64,000 nt of DNA. Origin: Cohaesibacter haloalkalitolerans. Its GTDB lineage: Bacteria; Pseudomonadota; Alphaproteobacteria; Rhizobiales; Cohaesibacteraceae. Shown here in pieces: positions 1-10,563 of this stretch. The stretch covers positions 434,001 through 498,000 of the forward strand of contig NZ_QNUM01000003.1 in NCBI RefSeq assembly GCF_003574655.1, given 5' to 3'. Positions within the stretch are counted from its first letter, which is position 1; every line of letters starts with the position of its first letter. Both the position numbers and the translations under genes were made by a program. The notes under the pieces were generated by a model that saw only the letters and a program-made list of their open reading frames with translations, was not told the DNA's origin and ran no database searches.

Positions 1-2
1 TC

Positions 3-326
3 GTCCTTGCCAGCCATCCCATGCATGGCCGGTCGAGCCACATCAGCCACGGGGGCACCGGCGTTTTCGAGGCGATAGAAACGCCGCTGCAGGTGGGCCG
101 CTACCATTCGCTGGTGCTCGACCCGGCGACCATCCCCACCGCGTTACGGGTCACCGCCCTCTCCGAGGAAAAGGAAATCATGGCCATCGAGCATGCCACA
201 CACCCAACGGTCGGGCTGCAGTTTCATCCGGAATCGATCCTCACTGATCGGGGGCACGATCTCATCAGCAATTTTCTGCGCTTGGGCCGCATGAGCACCA
301 CCCGTGCCGGAGGGCAAGACCGATGA
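3..326 (+). CDS. pabA: PabA/TrpG-type glutamine amidotransferase, 3' part only
   Basis: The gene enters from upstream of the window; frame continues from base 3. It is the C-terminal half of a class I glutamine amidotransferase subunit that supplies ammonia to chorismate for 4-amino-4-deoxychorismate or anthranilate. The visible part has the PMHG motif followed by a YHSL segment, and the catalytic His and Glu in GLQFHPES near the end. The nucleophile Cys lies outside the window. The stop overlaps the start of pabC by 4 bases (ATGA), which implies translational coupling and favours the folate (PabA) role over tryptophan. TrpG cannot be excluded from this half alone. Confidence 0.85.
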   Translation, partial: VLASHPMHGRSSHISHGGTGVFEAIETPLQVGRYHSLVLDPATIPTALRVTALSEEKEIMAIEHATHPTVGLQFHPESILTDRGHDLISNFLRLGRMSTTRAGGQDR

Positions 327-1183
327 AAGCTGCGATCCTCAACGGCACCCTTTATCAGGGCGACGCCTGCGACAGCCTCACCCTGTCTGCGTCTGATCGC
401 GGCTTCCTGCTTGGCGATGGTCTGTTTGAAACCCTGCCTGTCCTCAATGGTCAGCCGCTCTGGTGGTCCGATCACAAAGACCGCCTGACCCGAAGCGCCC
501 GGATGATCGACCTGCCGCTGAATATGGAGCTGCTGGACCAGATGGTCGTGCGCCTCAGTGCAGTATCCGATGGGCAAAGCGCCATCCTGCGCATCGCCGT
601 TTCGCGCGGCGCTGGCGGGCGCGGTCTGCTGCCGCCCGACACGCCCAAGCCGACCCTTCTGGCAACGCTCGTCCCATTGCCCGCTGGCCTTGCCTTTGCG
701 GATGTGACCCTCGCCACCAGCACCATCCGGCGCAATGAACACTCAGTCACGGCCCGCATCAAGAGCTGCAACTATCTCGACAATATCCTCGCCGCCCGCG
801 AGGCAGAAAAAGCCGGCGTAGGCGACGCCCTGCTGCTCAACACTGCCGGCAATGTCGCTTGCACGACCATCGGCAATCTCTTTGCCCTTGAGGGCAACAG
901 GCTGACGACACCACCTCTTGCCGATGGCGTCCTGCCCGGCATTCTGCGCAGCCAGTTGCTGGCGCTTGCCAACCGGTGGGGATTCGAATGCCGTGAGGCC
1001 TCGATCGACCTTCAGACATTAAAAAAGGCTGATGGCCTCCTGATGACCAACAGCCTTCGTTTCATCCGGCGGGTGACCGAGCTGGACGGTCATCGCTTCA
1101 CAAGCCCCCCCGATGACGAGATTGCCCGCTTGCAATCGAGCCTCAGACAGCATGTGGCGACGATAACGGGCACAGCCCCCTGA
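323..1183 (+). CDS. pabC: Aminotransferase class IV, 4-amino-4-deoxychorismate lyase
   Basis: PLP enzyme of fold type IV that would split aminodeoxychorismate into p-aminobenzoate and pyruvate for folate synthesis. Seen: early GDGLFET motif, PLP-binding Lys in ARIKSCNYL (about residue 149) followed by NILAAREA, and a late TNSLRFIRRV segment. At 286 residues it has family length. The start ATG overlaps the pabA stop, so start and function are both supported by context. Branched-chain or D-amino-acid aminotransferases share the fold; the coupling to a PabA-type subunit is the reason for choosing PabC. The stop is 18 bases from the convergent creA stop. Confidence 0.85.
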   Translation: MKAAILNGTLYQGDACDSLTLSASDRGFLLGDGLFETLPVLNGQPLWWSDHKDRLTRSARMIDLPLNMELLDQMVVRLSAVSDGQSAILRIAVSRGAGGRGLLPPDTPKPTLLATLVPLPAGLAFADVTLATSTIRRNEHSVTARIKSCNYLDNILAAREAEKAGVGDALLLNTAGNVACTTIGNLFALEGNRLTTPPLADGVLPGILRSQLLALANRWGFECREASIDLQTLKKADGLLMTNSLRFIRRVTELDGHRFTSPPDDEIARLQSSLRQHVATITGTAP

Positions 1184-1201
1184 TCCACGACAGTCTTGCG
1201 G

Positions 1202-1708
1202 CTATTTCAGCCAATCCTCACAGCGCGGCGCTTCCTGTGTTCCCCACGGCATGATGGGCACTGTCGAGGTCGAGTTTTTCGGGCTACCCTCGATCAGCTT
1301 GTCGGAATAGCTCAGATAGACCAGCACGTTCCGTTTCTTGTCGCAGCCACGCACGATCCGCATCTTCTTGAAAAACAGCGACCGGCGCTGTTCGAACATC
1401 TCGTCACCCTGCTCGAACTTGTCCTTGAAGGAGATCGGACCGACCTGCCGACATGCCAGAGAAATGTCGGAAACTTCCTCGGCAACCCCAAGCATCCCGG
1501 AAACCCCGCCCTTTTCCGGCACGGTGTAATGGCAGGCAACCCCGTTGACCAGAGGATCATCAATGGCATAGGTCGCCAGTTTGTGATCCGGCGTCAGAAG
1601 CTTCCAGACGGTGGATTTCTTGAAAATCAGTTCCGGATCATCGGAGGCAAATGCCGCCGGAACACCCAAGGCAACGGCAAGCGCGACACCCATCAATTTG
1701 CGAAGCAT
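1202..1708 (-). CDS. creA: CreA family periplasmic protein
   Basis: 168-residue secreted protein. An N-terminal signal peptide is visible (hydrophobic VALAVALGVPAAFAS, cleavage after AFA likely), followed by a CreA-type domain with ITC-like Cys residues (VACHYT, LACRQVG, VRGCDKK, RCEDWLK). The four Cys could form two disulfides in the periplasm. CreA proteins are widespread in proteobacteria but have no firm biochemical function; the name comes from the neighbour of creBC in E. coli, which is not present here. Transcribed alone, convergent with pabC and divergent from the SulP transporter. Confidence 0.8.
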   Translation of the reverse strand: MLRKLMGVALAVALGVPAAFASDDPELIFKKSTVWKLLTPDHKLATYAIDDPLVNGVACHYTVPEKGGVSGMLGVAEEVSDISLACRQVGPISFKDKFEQGDEMFEQRRSLFFKKMRIVRGCDKKRNVLVYLSYSDKLIEGSPKNSTSTVPIMPWGTQEAPRCEDWLK

Positions 1709-1916
1709 GACAAAATCCTGTTTGTTGAATCAGTTCGTGACCATTGCAGCCAGCTCATTCGAAAGCCTCGCACAGGCACAGCAACCTCTGCGTGACATTG
1801 TGCCTGATATAAGGTCAAAGACGGGAAAAATCGAGATGCAGCCCAGCTATGCAACCTAAATTGCCCCGCTCTTGCTTGCCATTGATAGGCATATACGGTA
1901 GAAAACCGGCGAATTA

Positions 1917-1939
1917 TTCGAATTTATACGTATTTCGAA
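1917..1939. promoter_or_regulatory. Two TTCGAA sites 17 bp apart upstream of sulP
   Basis: Within the AT-rich gap between divergent creA and the SulP gene, TTCGAA occurs at 1917-1922 and 1934-1939, each itself a palindrome, separated by an AT-rich spacer. They end 43 bases before the sulP start. Possibly an operator for the transporter; no regulator is identified. Weak evidence. Confidence 0.2.
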
Positions 1940-1982
1940 GCGCCCTTTGGCCCTTCTGACCAATCCCCACTAGGATGCCTCC

Positions 1983-3581
<1,599 letters not shown>

Positions 3582-3621
3582 AGCCGATCAAAGCGCCCCC
3601 CCTGCGAACCAATCAGCAAAA

Positions 3622-3660
3622 AGAAAACCCCGAAAGCCTTTGAAAGCTGTCGGGGTTTAG
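3622..3660. terminator. Bidirectional Rho-independent terminator
   Basis: A 9-bp stem pairs 3625-3633 with 3650-3658 (AAACCCCGA / TCGGGGTTT), with an inner AAGC/GCT pairing. T-rich tracts occur on both sides (TTTAGTTT on plus; TTTTCTTTTT on minus). It sits between the convergent SulP and flavin reductase genes. Confidence 0.75.
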
Positions 3661-3690
3661 TTTGTCCCGCCCTGCAACCGGGGCAGACCC

Positions 3691-4161
3691 TCAGGCCAGA
3701 TCGCGATAGGCTCCGCCGTAATAGATGAGCGGTTCGCCATCTTTCACCGCGATGTCGACCACACGGCCCAACAGGATGACATGATCGCCCGCATCAATGA
3801 TCTGTTCGGTCGTGCAGTCGATCTGCACCAAAGCGCCGTCGATCATCGGGGCTCCCGTTTTGCGCGCCTGCCATCCGGTTTGCTCAAAGCGATCCTCGGC
3901 GATCATCGCAAACAGGTTTGAGGTCTCTTCCTGCTCACAGCTCAGAATGCTGACACCATAAAAACCACTGGTCTTGAAGCCATCAAGCTGAAGGGAACTC
4001 TTGTCGAGTGACCAGAGCACCAGCGGCGGATCAAGCGACACCGAATTGAAACTGTTGACTGTCAGCCCCAGCGGTTCACCATCCTTGCCAAGTGTTGTAA
4101 CGACGGCAATCCCGGTGGCAAAACGGCCAAGGGCCTGGCGAAACTCTGTTGCTTCAATCAT
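3691..4161 (-). CDS. Flavin reductase-like FMN-binding protein
   Basis: 156-residue flavin reductase domain protein that would reduce free FMN/FAD with NAD(P)H, often as partner of a two-component monooxygenase. Seen: FRQALGRFATGIAVVTT, the LTVNSFNSVSLDPPLVLWSL flavin-binding stretch, and the GDHVILLGRV segment near the C-terminus. The ATG at 4161 is preferred to an upstream in-frame TTG at 4173 because a GGA lies at suitable spacing. No oxygenase partner is adjacent, so the electron acceptor is unknown. Confidence 0.85.
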   Translation of the reverse strand: MIEATEFRQALGRFATGIAVVTTLGKDGEPLGLTVNSFNSVSLDPPLVLWSLDKSSLQLDGFKTSGFYGVSILSCEQEETSNLFAMIAEDRFEQTGWQARKTGAPMIDGALVQIDCTTEQIIDAGDHVILLGRVVDIAVKDGEPLIYYGGAYRDLA

Positions 4162-4543
4162 CGAACATTCCAAACACTAAAGCCCCCGGCCGAAGCGGTT
4201 GGACCGCCTGCCAGAAGGCTGACTTCACAAGATTTTTCCGGTCTCTTACCGTAGTTTTCCATAACAGGACAAGAGAAATCGGCCCAAAACCGCCACTCTT
4301 TGGTCTTGGATTTCCGGCTTTCCTGCACAAAAGACAAATTCGGCGCAATTTTTCCTTCCTTTTCATGGCCCGTCGAAGGACAGGACAGAAAAATTGACTA
4401 TAATTTCGCCTCATTCGGAGGTGATTCTGAAGCAGAATTGGCTGCAGGCACACCTCGGGTTTGCCTGTTTCCGGCCGGTTGGCTACCTTGAGCGCAAGCC
4501 CCCTTTGATAGATCAGTAAAATAAACGGATTCGGGACCTGACA
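4162..4543. other. Divergent intergenic region with a TATAAT box
   Basis: 382 bases between the divergent flavin reductase and DUF2865 genes. I see no convincing gene. A perfect TATAAT at 4399-4404 lies 140 bases before the DUF2865 start and is a reasonable -10 element, but no good TTGACA is found 16-18 bases upstream. Confidence 0.3.
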
Positions 4544-5656
4544 ATGAAAAGGCGTATAAGTCTAGCCGGTTTGCTTTTCACGGCACTCTTCACCGCGCAA
4601 CCGGTCACGGCCCAAACCTCATGGTCTCCCAACGACCAGATGTGCGCCCAGCTTGAGGGCGATCTGGCGCGCCTGCAGCGAGGCAACAGCTCCACTTCCT
4701 CGCGCAATTTCGAGAAATATGACGCCGCTGTCCACAAGCAGCAGGCCGAACTCGACACCGCCATGCTGCGCTCCAAGAGAGATGCTTGCGATGGCGGCCA
4801 GTTCTTCCTTTTCCGCAAGACGCCAAAAGCATCCTGCCCGGCGCTGCAAAAGCGCATCCAAGAAATGCAGCGCAATCTGGCAGCGCTGGAACGCAAGCGA
4901 GCCCAGTTCGCTCCGGCCACCGGCAACAATGACCAGATGAAGGCCCAGATCCTGCAGCAGTTGGCTCAGGCCCGCTGTGGTGAGCAATATGAGCGCTTTG
5001 CCCAGCCCGTGCGCCAGCAGCGCCGGGGGCTGTTCGGCTCCCTGTTCGGAGGCAACGATTCCGTTCGCGAATATAACCTCAAGCAATATGACATGCCGCA
5101 GATCGGCACATTCCGCACGGTCTGTGTCCGCTCTTGCGATGGCTTCTTCTTCCCGGTCAGCTTCTCGACCACGGAAAGCGGCTTTGCCCGCGACGCGCAG
5201 GTCTGTCAGTCGAGCTGTCCCGGCACCGACGCCGAGCTCTACGTCTACCACAATCCCGGCGAGACCTCGGACGAGATGGTCTCCCTTTCCGGTCGTCCCT
5301 ATCAATCTCTGGAAACAGCCTATCTTTACAAGAAGGAGTTTGTACCGGGATGCTCCTGTCAACGACCGACAAGCCAGCTTGCAACGCTTGGCAACAGCGG
5401 CAACGCCCAGCGCCCATCGGCGGATGTAAACCTGCTGCCCAATAGCCCGAGACGAACCGAAACCGCACCAAGCATTCCCCTGCCTCTGCCCAAGCAGACA
5501 GCAATGATCGACCCGGACACCCAGGATCTGGCGCGCTATTCGATGAAATTCGAGCCCTATCAGCCACCGGAAGTCAGTGCGGTCACCAATTCTGTCCGCA
5601 CTGCTGATGGCCGCTCGATCAGGATAGTCGGTCCAAAGTTCTTTGGTAACCAATGA
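4544..5656 (+). CDS. DUF2865 domain secreted protein
   Basis: 370-residue protein with a signal peptide ([17 protein letters not shown], cleavage after TAQ likely). The middle contains a helical, probably coiled-coil section (about 30-150, rich in Glu/Gln/Arg), then the DUF2865 core with [20 protein letters not shown] and a Cys-rich part ([16 protein letters not shown]). DUF2865 is an uncharacterised family largely restricted to alphaproteobacteria; periplasmic or envelope location is inferred from the signal and paired Cys. The last 38 bases overlap the 3' end of the convergent gltX, so the two coding sequences share DNA in opposite directions. Confidence 0.85.
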   Translation: MKRRISLAGLLFTALFTAQPVTAQTSWSPNDQMCAQLEGDLARLQRGNSSTSSRNFEKYDAAVHKQQAELDTAMLRSKRDACDGGQFFLFRKTPKASCPALQKRIQEMQRNLAALERKRAQFAPATGNNDQMKAQILQQLAQARCGEQYERFAQPVRQQRRGLFGSLFGGNDSVREYNLKQYDMPQIGTFRTVCVRSCDGFFFPVSFSTTESGFARDAQVCQSSCPGTDAELYVYHNPGETSDEMVSLSGRPYQSLETAYLYKKEFVPGCSCQRPTSQLATLGNSGNAQRPSADVNLLPNSPRRTETAPSIPLPLPKQTAMIDPDTQDLARYSMKFEPYQPPEVSAVTNSVRTADGRSIRIVGPKFFGNQ

Positions 5657-6959
5657 ACGGCAGGAAAGCCGCCAGTTCCGGACCATGTGAATAGCCCGTA
5701 AGCGCCACGCGCAGCGGCATGAACAGGGATTTGCCCTTGCGGCCCGTCTCTGTCTTGAGCGCGGTTGTCCATGTCTTCCAGGTCATGGCGTCCCACGGCT
5801 CCTGAGGCAACAGCGCGATCGCCTTGGCGTAGAAATCGGCATCCTCCGGATCACGAGCAACCGCATCGCTCGGCAGTCCCTCATGGGCGACATGCCACCA
5901 TGCCTTGACTTCCGGCAGGCGTTCGATATTGCCCCGCACCGCGTGCCAGAAGGGTTCACCCCCGGCAACGCCCATCGCCTTGAGCCGATCCTCGACACTC
6001 GCAAAATCGGTCTCGTGCAAGATGCGGGCATTGAGATGGCCAAGATCTGCCATATCGAATTTCGAAGCGGATCGGGACACCTTGTCGAGCGCAAACAGCT
6101 CGGCCAGTGCCTCCATATCGGCAAGCGGCTGGACCGGATCGGATGTGCCGTTGAGCACGGCAAAGATTGCCACCGCCAGAGGTTCATATCCCTCTTCACG
6201 CATGGTCCGGATGGAAAGCGACCCGAGACGCTTCGAAAGCCCCTCGCCGCTGGCATTGATGATCAGGTTGTGATGGGCAAACTTCGGGCTTTTGCCCGAG
6301 AGCAATTCGAACAGCTGGATCTGAACCGCCGTGTTGGTCACGTGGTCATCACCACGAATGACATAGGTAACCCCCATGTCGATGTCATCAATCACCGACG
6401 GCAGGGTGTAGAGATAGGTTCCATCTTCGCGGACAAGAACCGGATCGGACACGCTGTCGCACTCGATGCTCTGCTCGCCACGGATACCATCCTCCCAGCG
6501 GATGGTCTTCTGGTCCAAGAGGAAGCGCCAATGCGGCTTGCGTCCCTCGGCTTCATAGGCGCCAATTTCCTCGGCGGTCAGATTGAGGCCAGTGCGATCA
6601 TAAACCGGTGGCAACCCGCGCGCCCTGAGGCGCTTGCGCTTGCGGTCCAATTCATCCGGCGTTTCATAGCAGGCATAGAGACGCCCCATCTGCCTCAAGC
6701 GATCGGCGACCGTATCATAGAGCCCCATGCGCTCGGACTGGCGCTCGACCCGGTCCGGCTTGATCCCGAGCCAGGCGAGATCCTCGGCGATATTGTCTGC
6801 ATATTCCCTGCGGGAGCGTTCCTGATCCGTATCGTCATAGCGCAGAATGAATTGCCCGTCCGTCTTCATGGCCACCAGCCAGTTGATCAGCGCCGGGCGC
6901 GCGTTGCCAATATGGATATTCCCCGTTGGAGAGGGTGCAAAACGAACGATCTCAGCCAT
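5619..6959 (-). CDS. gltX: Glutamate--tRNA ligase
   Basis: 446-residue class I aminoacyl-tRNA synthetase attaching Glu to tRNA. The N-terminus has [15 protein letters not shown], where the signature HIGH is HIGN (residues 16-19), and the KMSKS-like loop is LSKRLGS (about residue 246). Both variants are common in the second GluRS type of alphaproteobacteria. Many alphaproteobacteria carry two GltX enzymes, one able to charge tRNA-Gln; which type this is cannot be decided here, but gatCAB at 33-37 kb provides the amidotransferase needed for the indirect pathway. Lies 45 bases downstream of nadE on the same strand. Confidence 0.92.
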   Translation of the reverse strand: MAEIVRFAPSPTGNIHIGNARPALINWLVAMKTDGQFILRYDDTDQERSRREYADNIAEDLAWLGIKPDRVERQSERMGLYDTVADRLRQMGRLYACYETPDELDRKRKRLRARGLPPVYDRTGLNLTAEEIGAYEAEGRKPHWRFLLDQKTIRWEDGIRGEQSIECDSVSDPVLVREDGTYLYTLPSVIDDIDMGVTYVIRGDDHVTNTAVQIQLFELLSGKSPKFAHHNLIINASGEGLSKRLGSLSIRTMREEGYEPLAVAIFAVLNGTSDPVQPLADMEALAELFALDKVSRSASKFDMADLGHLNARILHETDFASVEDRLKAMGVAGGEPFWHAVRGNIERLPEVKAWWHVAHEGLPSDAVARDPEDADFYAKAIALLPQEPWDAMTWKTWTTALKTETGRKGKSLFMPLRVALTGYSHGPELAAFLPFIGYQRTLDRLS

Positions 6960-7004
6960 CAGGCAGACTTCCTTTAAGTGGATTGTTGGGTCGGCGGGGC
7001 TCGA

Positions 7005-8663
7005 TCAGCCCCGGTCACGGAACCCGTTGGTAATCGGATAGCGACGATCCCGGCCGAAATTCTTCTCGCTGAGCTTGACGCCCGGCGCAGACTGACGCCG
7101 CTTGTATTCGGCGATATAGAGCAAATGCTCGATGCGGCGCACCAGCGCAGCATCATGGCCACGCTCGGCGATTTCGTCGATGCTCATTTCCTTCTCGACC
7201 AGACATTCCAGAATGTCATCGAGAACCGGGTATTCCGGCAGGCTGTCCTGATCGGTCTGGTTCTCGCGCAGCTCGGCCGTCGGTGCCTTGGAAATGATGT
7301 TGGCAGGGATCACTTCGCCCACCGGCCCCATCGCCCCATCAGGCTTGTTGGCGTTGCGCCACTCGGCCAGATGATAGACCGCCATCTTGTAGAGGTCCTT
7401 GATCGGGTTGAAGCCGCCGTTCATGTCGCCATAAAGCGTGGCATAGCCAACCGACATTTCGGACTTGTTGCCCGTAGTGACCACCATGTGGCCGAACTTG
7501 TTGGAAATGGCCATCAGGATCGTCCCGCGGGCGCGTGACTGCAGGTTCTCCTCGGTCACACCCTCGTTTGTGCCCTCGAACAGCCCCGACAGAGCACTGG
7601 CAAACCCTTCAACCGGCTTGACGATATCGACGATATCATAGCGCACACCGAGCGCCTTGGCGCAATCGGCGGCATCCTTGAGGCTCGCCTCGGAGGTGTA
7701 GCGATAGGGCAGCATCACGCAGTGAACGCGCTCGGCGCCCAGCGCGTCGACGGCAAGAGCCGCGCAGATTGCCGAGTCGATACCGCCTGAAAGCCCCAGC
7801 ACCACGCCGGGAAAACGGTTCTTGTTGACATAGTCCCTCAGTCCCAGCATGCAGGCAGACCATGCGCTGGCATCCCGGTCCATGACCGGTTCGATTGGGC
7901 CGGACAGCTTCCATTTGCCATCGATCCGCTCGGCGACCAGTACCTTCTGGTCTTCCTCGAACCCGACCATCTGCATGGCCAGCGAGCGGTCTCCATTGAG
8001 CGCAAAGGAAGCGCCGTCGAACACCAGCTCGTCCTGTCCGCCAACCTGATTGAGATAGACCAACGGTAATTCCGTTTCGATCACCCGCTGCAGGGCAACC
8101 TGTTGGCGCACTTCCCATTTGTCGAGATTGAACGGCGATCCATTGGGAACCACCAGCATCTCGGCGCCGGTTTCAGCCAGACATTCGCAGACCTCGGTAT
8201 CCCAGATATCCTCACAGATCGGAACCCCGACGGCAACGCCGCGCAGGTTGATCGGCCCCGGCATCGGCCCGGCAAAGAAGACGCGCTTTTCATCAAAAAC
8301 GCCATAGTTGGGCAGATCGGCCTTGTAGCGAACGGCCTGAACTTCGCCATTGTCCAGAAGACAGACCGCGTTATAGAGCCGCTCGCCATCGACCCATGGC
8401 GACCCGATCAGAATGGCAGGTGCATCCCCTTCGGTGATTTCCGCAAGCTTCTCAACGTGCTCGCGGCAGGCTTCCTGAAAAGCGGGTTTCAGAACGAGGT
8501 CTTCGGGAGGATAGCCGGAAATGAACAGCTCACTGAGCACCAGACAGTCGGCTCCTTGCTCGGTTGCCACTTTATGCGCTGCGCGGGCCTTTTCGGCGTT
8601 ACCCGCAATATCCCCCAGCAGGGGATTGAGTTGAGCAAGGCTGAAAACAAGTCTTTCGGTCAC
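7005..8663 (-). CDS. nadE: Glutamine-dependent NAD+ synthase
   Basis: 552-residue two-domain enzyme converting nicotinate adenine dinucleotide to NAD+ with glutamine as nitrogen donor and ATP. The N-terminal nitrilase-like glutaminase domain (about 1-270) shows LSELFISGYPPEDL (catalytic Glu region), a Lys in RYKADLPNYGVFDE and the nucleophile Cys in GVPICEDIWD. The C-terminal synthetase domain has the PP-loop GLSGGIDSA and a later TGNKSEMSVGYATLYGD. Length fits the bacterial two-domain form. Probably co-transcribed with gltX; preceded by the terminator of the upstream DAHP synthase gene. Confidence 0.95.
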   Translation of the reverse strand: MTERLVFSLAQLNPLLGDIAGNAEKARAAHKVATEQGADCLVLSELFISGYPPEDLVLKPAFQEACREHVEKLAEITEGDAPAILIGSPWVDGERLYNAVCLLDNGEVQAVRYKADLPNYGVFDEKRVFFAGPMPGPINLRGVAVGVPICEDIWDTEVCECLAETGAEMLVVPNGSPFNLDKWEVRQQVALQRVIETELPLVYLNQVGGQDELVFDGASFALNGDRSLAMQMVGFEEDQKVLVAERIDGKWKLSGPIEPVMDRDASAWSACMLGLRDYVNKNRFPGVVLGLSGGIDSAICAALAVDALGAERVHCVMLPYRYTSEASLKDAADCAKALGVRYDIVDIVKPVEGFASALSGLFEGTNEGVTEENLQSRARGTILMAISNKFGHMVVTTGNKSEMSVGYATLYGDMNGGFNPIKDLYKMAVYHLAEWRNANKPDGAMGPVGEVIPANIISKAPTAELRENQTDQDSLPEYPVLDDILECLVEKEMSIDEIAERGHDAALVRRIEHLLYIAEYKRRQSAPGVKLSEKNFGRDRRYPITNGFRDRG

Positions 8664-8868
8664 GGCGCGATCCTGTATTGCTGATAGTAAGAAGCCGAGA
8701 GCTTACAAACTCTCGGGTAGAGATATAAAGCCAGTGAATGCGATAATCCAATGTAAAGTGACGGCATCAGCTACCCGTTGTCCGATCACAGGCGGTTATT
8801 CACCCGCCAATGCAGCAGATCACAGAGGCAGGTCCGTCATTCAGGGATCTTGGCAACCGCAGACAAAA

Positions 8869-8897
8869 GAAAAGCCCGACAGGCTGCCGGGCTTTTC
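8869..8897 (-). terminator. Rho-independent terminator of the DAHP synthase gene
   Basis: A perfect stem pairs 8869-8878 with 8888-8897 (GAAAAGCCCG / CGGGCTTTTC) around a 9-base loop. Read on the minus strand it is followed by TTTTCTTTTG. It starts 26 bases beyond the end of the DAHP synthase coding region. Confidence 0.85.
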
Positions 8898-8922
8898 AAA
8901 AGAAACGTCAATCGGAACCGGC

Positions 8923-10305
8923 CTAGTAAGGCGCAATGGCGCTTGCCTGACGGCTGGCGCGGTCCTTCTTGATGTTGTCGGCGATGAGGAATGCCAGTTC
9001 GAGAGCCTGATCGGCATTGAGCCGCGGATCGCAGACCGTATGGTAGCGGTCAGACAGATCATCCTCGGAGATGGCGTGGGCACCGCCGGTGCATTCGGTG
9101 ACATTCTTGCCGGTCATTTCCACATGGATACCGCCCGGATAGGTACCTTCCGACCGATGAACCGCAAAGAAGCTCTCGACTTCCTTGAGGATCCGTTCGA
9201 ATGGACGGGTCTTGTAGCCGTTGGCGGCCTTGACCACGTTGCCATGCATCGGATCGCAGGACCAGAGCACCTTGTAGCCTTCCCGCTTGACGGCCTTGAC
9301 CAGACCCGGCAGGTGATCGAACACCCTGTCCGCCCCGAAACGGGTGATCAGCGTCAGACGGCCTGCTTCATTCTCCGGATTGAGCACGTCAATCAGACGC
9401 AACAGCTCGTCTGGAGTCAGGCTTGGGCCGCACTTGAGGCCAACCGGATTCTCGATGCCGCGGAAGAACTCCACATGGGCATGATCAAGCTGACGCGTCC
9501 GGTCACCGATCCAAAGCATATGACCGGACGTGGCGTAATGCATGCCGGTCGTTGAATCAACGCGCGTGAAGGCCTGCTCATAGCCAAGCAGCAAAGCTTC
9601 ATGGCTGGTGAAGAAATCGGTCGAACGCAGGGCCTCGGTCGTTGAAGGATCCACGCCGCAGGCGCGCATGAAGGCCATGGCTTCCGTGATCCGCTCAGCC
9701 AGCTCGCGATAGCGCGGACCTTGCGGACTGTCCTTGAGGAAATCCATTGTCCACTGCTGCACGTGATCAAGGTTTGCGTAACCACCCTGCGCAAAGGCAC
9801 GCAGAAGATTCAGCGTGGCAGCAGACTGACGATAGGCCATGACCATGCGCTGCGGATCCGGAATGCGCGACTCGGCCGTAAACTCGGTATCGTTGATGAT
9901 GTCGCCGCGATAGCTTGGCAGTTCCACACCGTCAACAGTCTCTGTCGGCGAGGAACGCGGCTTGGCGAACTGACCAGCAATACGACCAACCTTGACCACC
10001 GGAGAAGCGGCGGCAAAGGTCAGAACGGCTGCCATTTGCAGGAACACACGAAAGAAATCGCGAATATTGTCAGGATGATGCTCCACGAACGCTTCAGCGC
10101 AATCGCCGCCCTGAAGCAGGAAGCCTTCACCCTCAGCAACTCGCGCCAACTGCTTGCGCAGCTTGCGCGCCTCGCCAGCAAAAACCAGAGGCGGATAGGT
10201 TGCAAGCGTGCTTTCAACAGCTTTGACTGCTTCGGCATCGGGATAATCCGGCACCTGCTGGATCGGTTTTGATCTCCAGCTGTCCGGTGTCCAGGTCTTG
10301 CTCAT
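8923..10305 (-). CDS. aroG: Class II 3-deoxy-7-phosphoheptulonate synthase
   Basis: 460-residue class II DAHP synthase that condenses phosphoenolpyruvate and erythrose-4-phosphate, the first step of the shikimate pathway. Seen: [11 protein letters not shown] near residue 80, [36 protein letters not shown], and WSCDPMHGN with metal and substrate ligands. These are signatures of the plant/mycobacterial-type enzyme, unrelated in sequence to E. coli AroF/G/H. Gene naming varies (aroG, aroF, aroA). A 258-base leader on the minus strand holds a possible attenuator. Ends at a clear terminator. Confidence 0.93.
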   Translation of the reverse strand: MSKTWTPDSWRSKPIQQVPDYPDAEAVKAVESTLATYPPLVFAGEARKLRKQLARVAEGEGFLLQGGDCAEAFVEHHPDNIRDFFRVFLQMAAVLTFAAASPVVKVGRIAGQFAKPRSSPTETVDGVELPSYRGDIINDTEFTAESRIPDPQRMVMAYRQSAATLNLLRAFAQGGYANLDHVQQWTMDFLKDSPQGPRYRELAERITEAMAFMRACGVDPSTTEALRSTDFFTSHEALLLGYEQAFTRVDSTTGMHYATSGHMLWIGDRTRQLDHAHVEFFRGIENPVGLKCGPSLTPDELLRLIDVLNPENEAGRLTLITRFGADRVFDHLPGLVKAVKREGYKVLWSCDPMHGNVVKAANGYKTRPFERILKEVESFFAVHRSEGTYPGGIHVEMTGKNVTECTGGAHAISEDDLSDRYHTVCDPRLNADQALELAFLIADNIKKDRASRQASAIAPY

Positions 10306-10337
10306 TTTGTCCTCTTTTCGCTTTGCTGAATGCCTGA

Positions 10338-10439
10338 CTACAGGCTTCTAAAACAAGCCGGCCCCACTGTCCTGACGAGAGGATCGTAAAGAGGGGGCCG
10401 GTCGCTCGTGTTATACACACCAAGGTAGGTGGATGCCAT
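10338..10439 (-). promoter_or_regulatory. Possible attenuator leader of the DAHP synthase gene
   Basis: In the leader, 8-bp arms CCGGCCCC/GGGGCCGG pair 10358-10365 with 10394-10401, and on the minus strand the helix is followed by CTTGTTTT. A competing GGCTT/AAGCC helix (10343-10347 with 10355-10359) shares two bases with the first arm. An open frame of 33 codons (ATG at 10439, stop at 10338) spans the hairpin and contains three Tyr codons and one Phe codon, but has no obvious ribosome site. The pattern could be attenuation by aromatic amino acids, or a plain intercistronic terminator after der. Confidence 0.3.
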
Positions 10440-10563
10440 AGATGTTTGCCAAAAGCGATGAAAAAAGACGTCATCAATTGGTCACAAAATGACAATTCGA
10501 CAACGATATTCGGCATCTTATTACCGAAACGAGATCACATCTGACAAAATCCGGCAAGAACCG

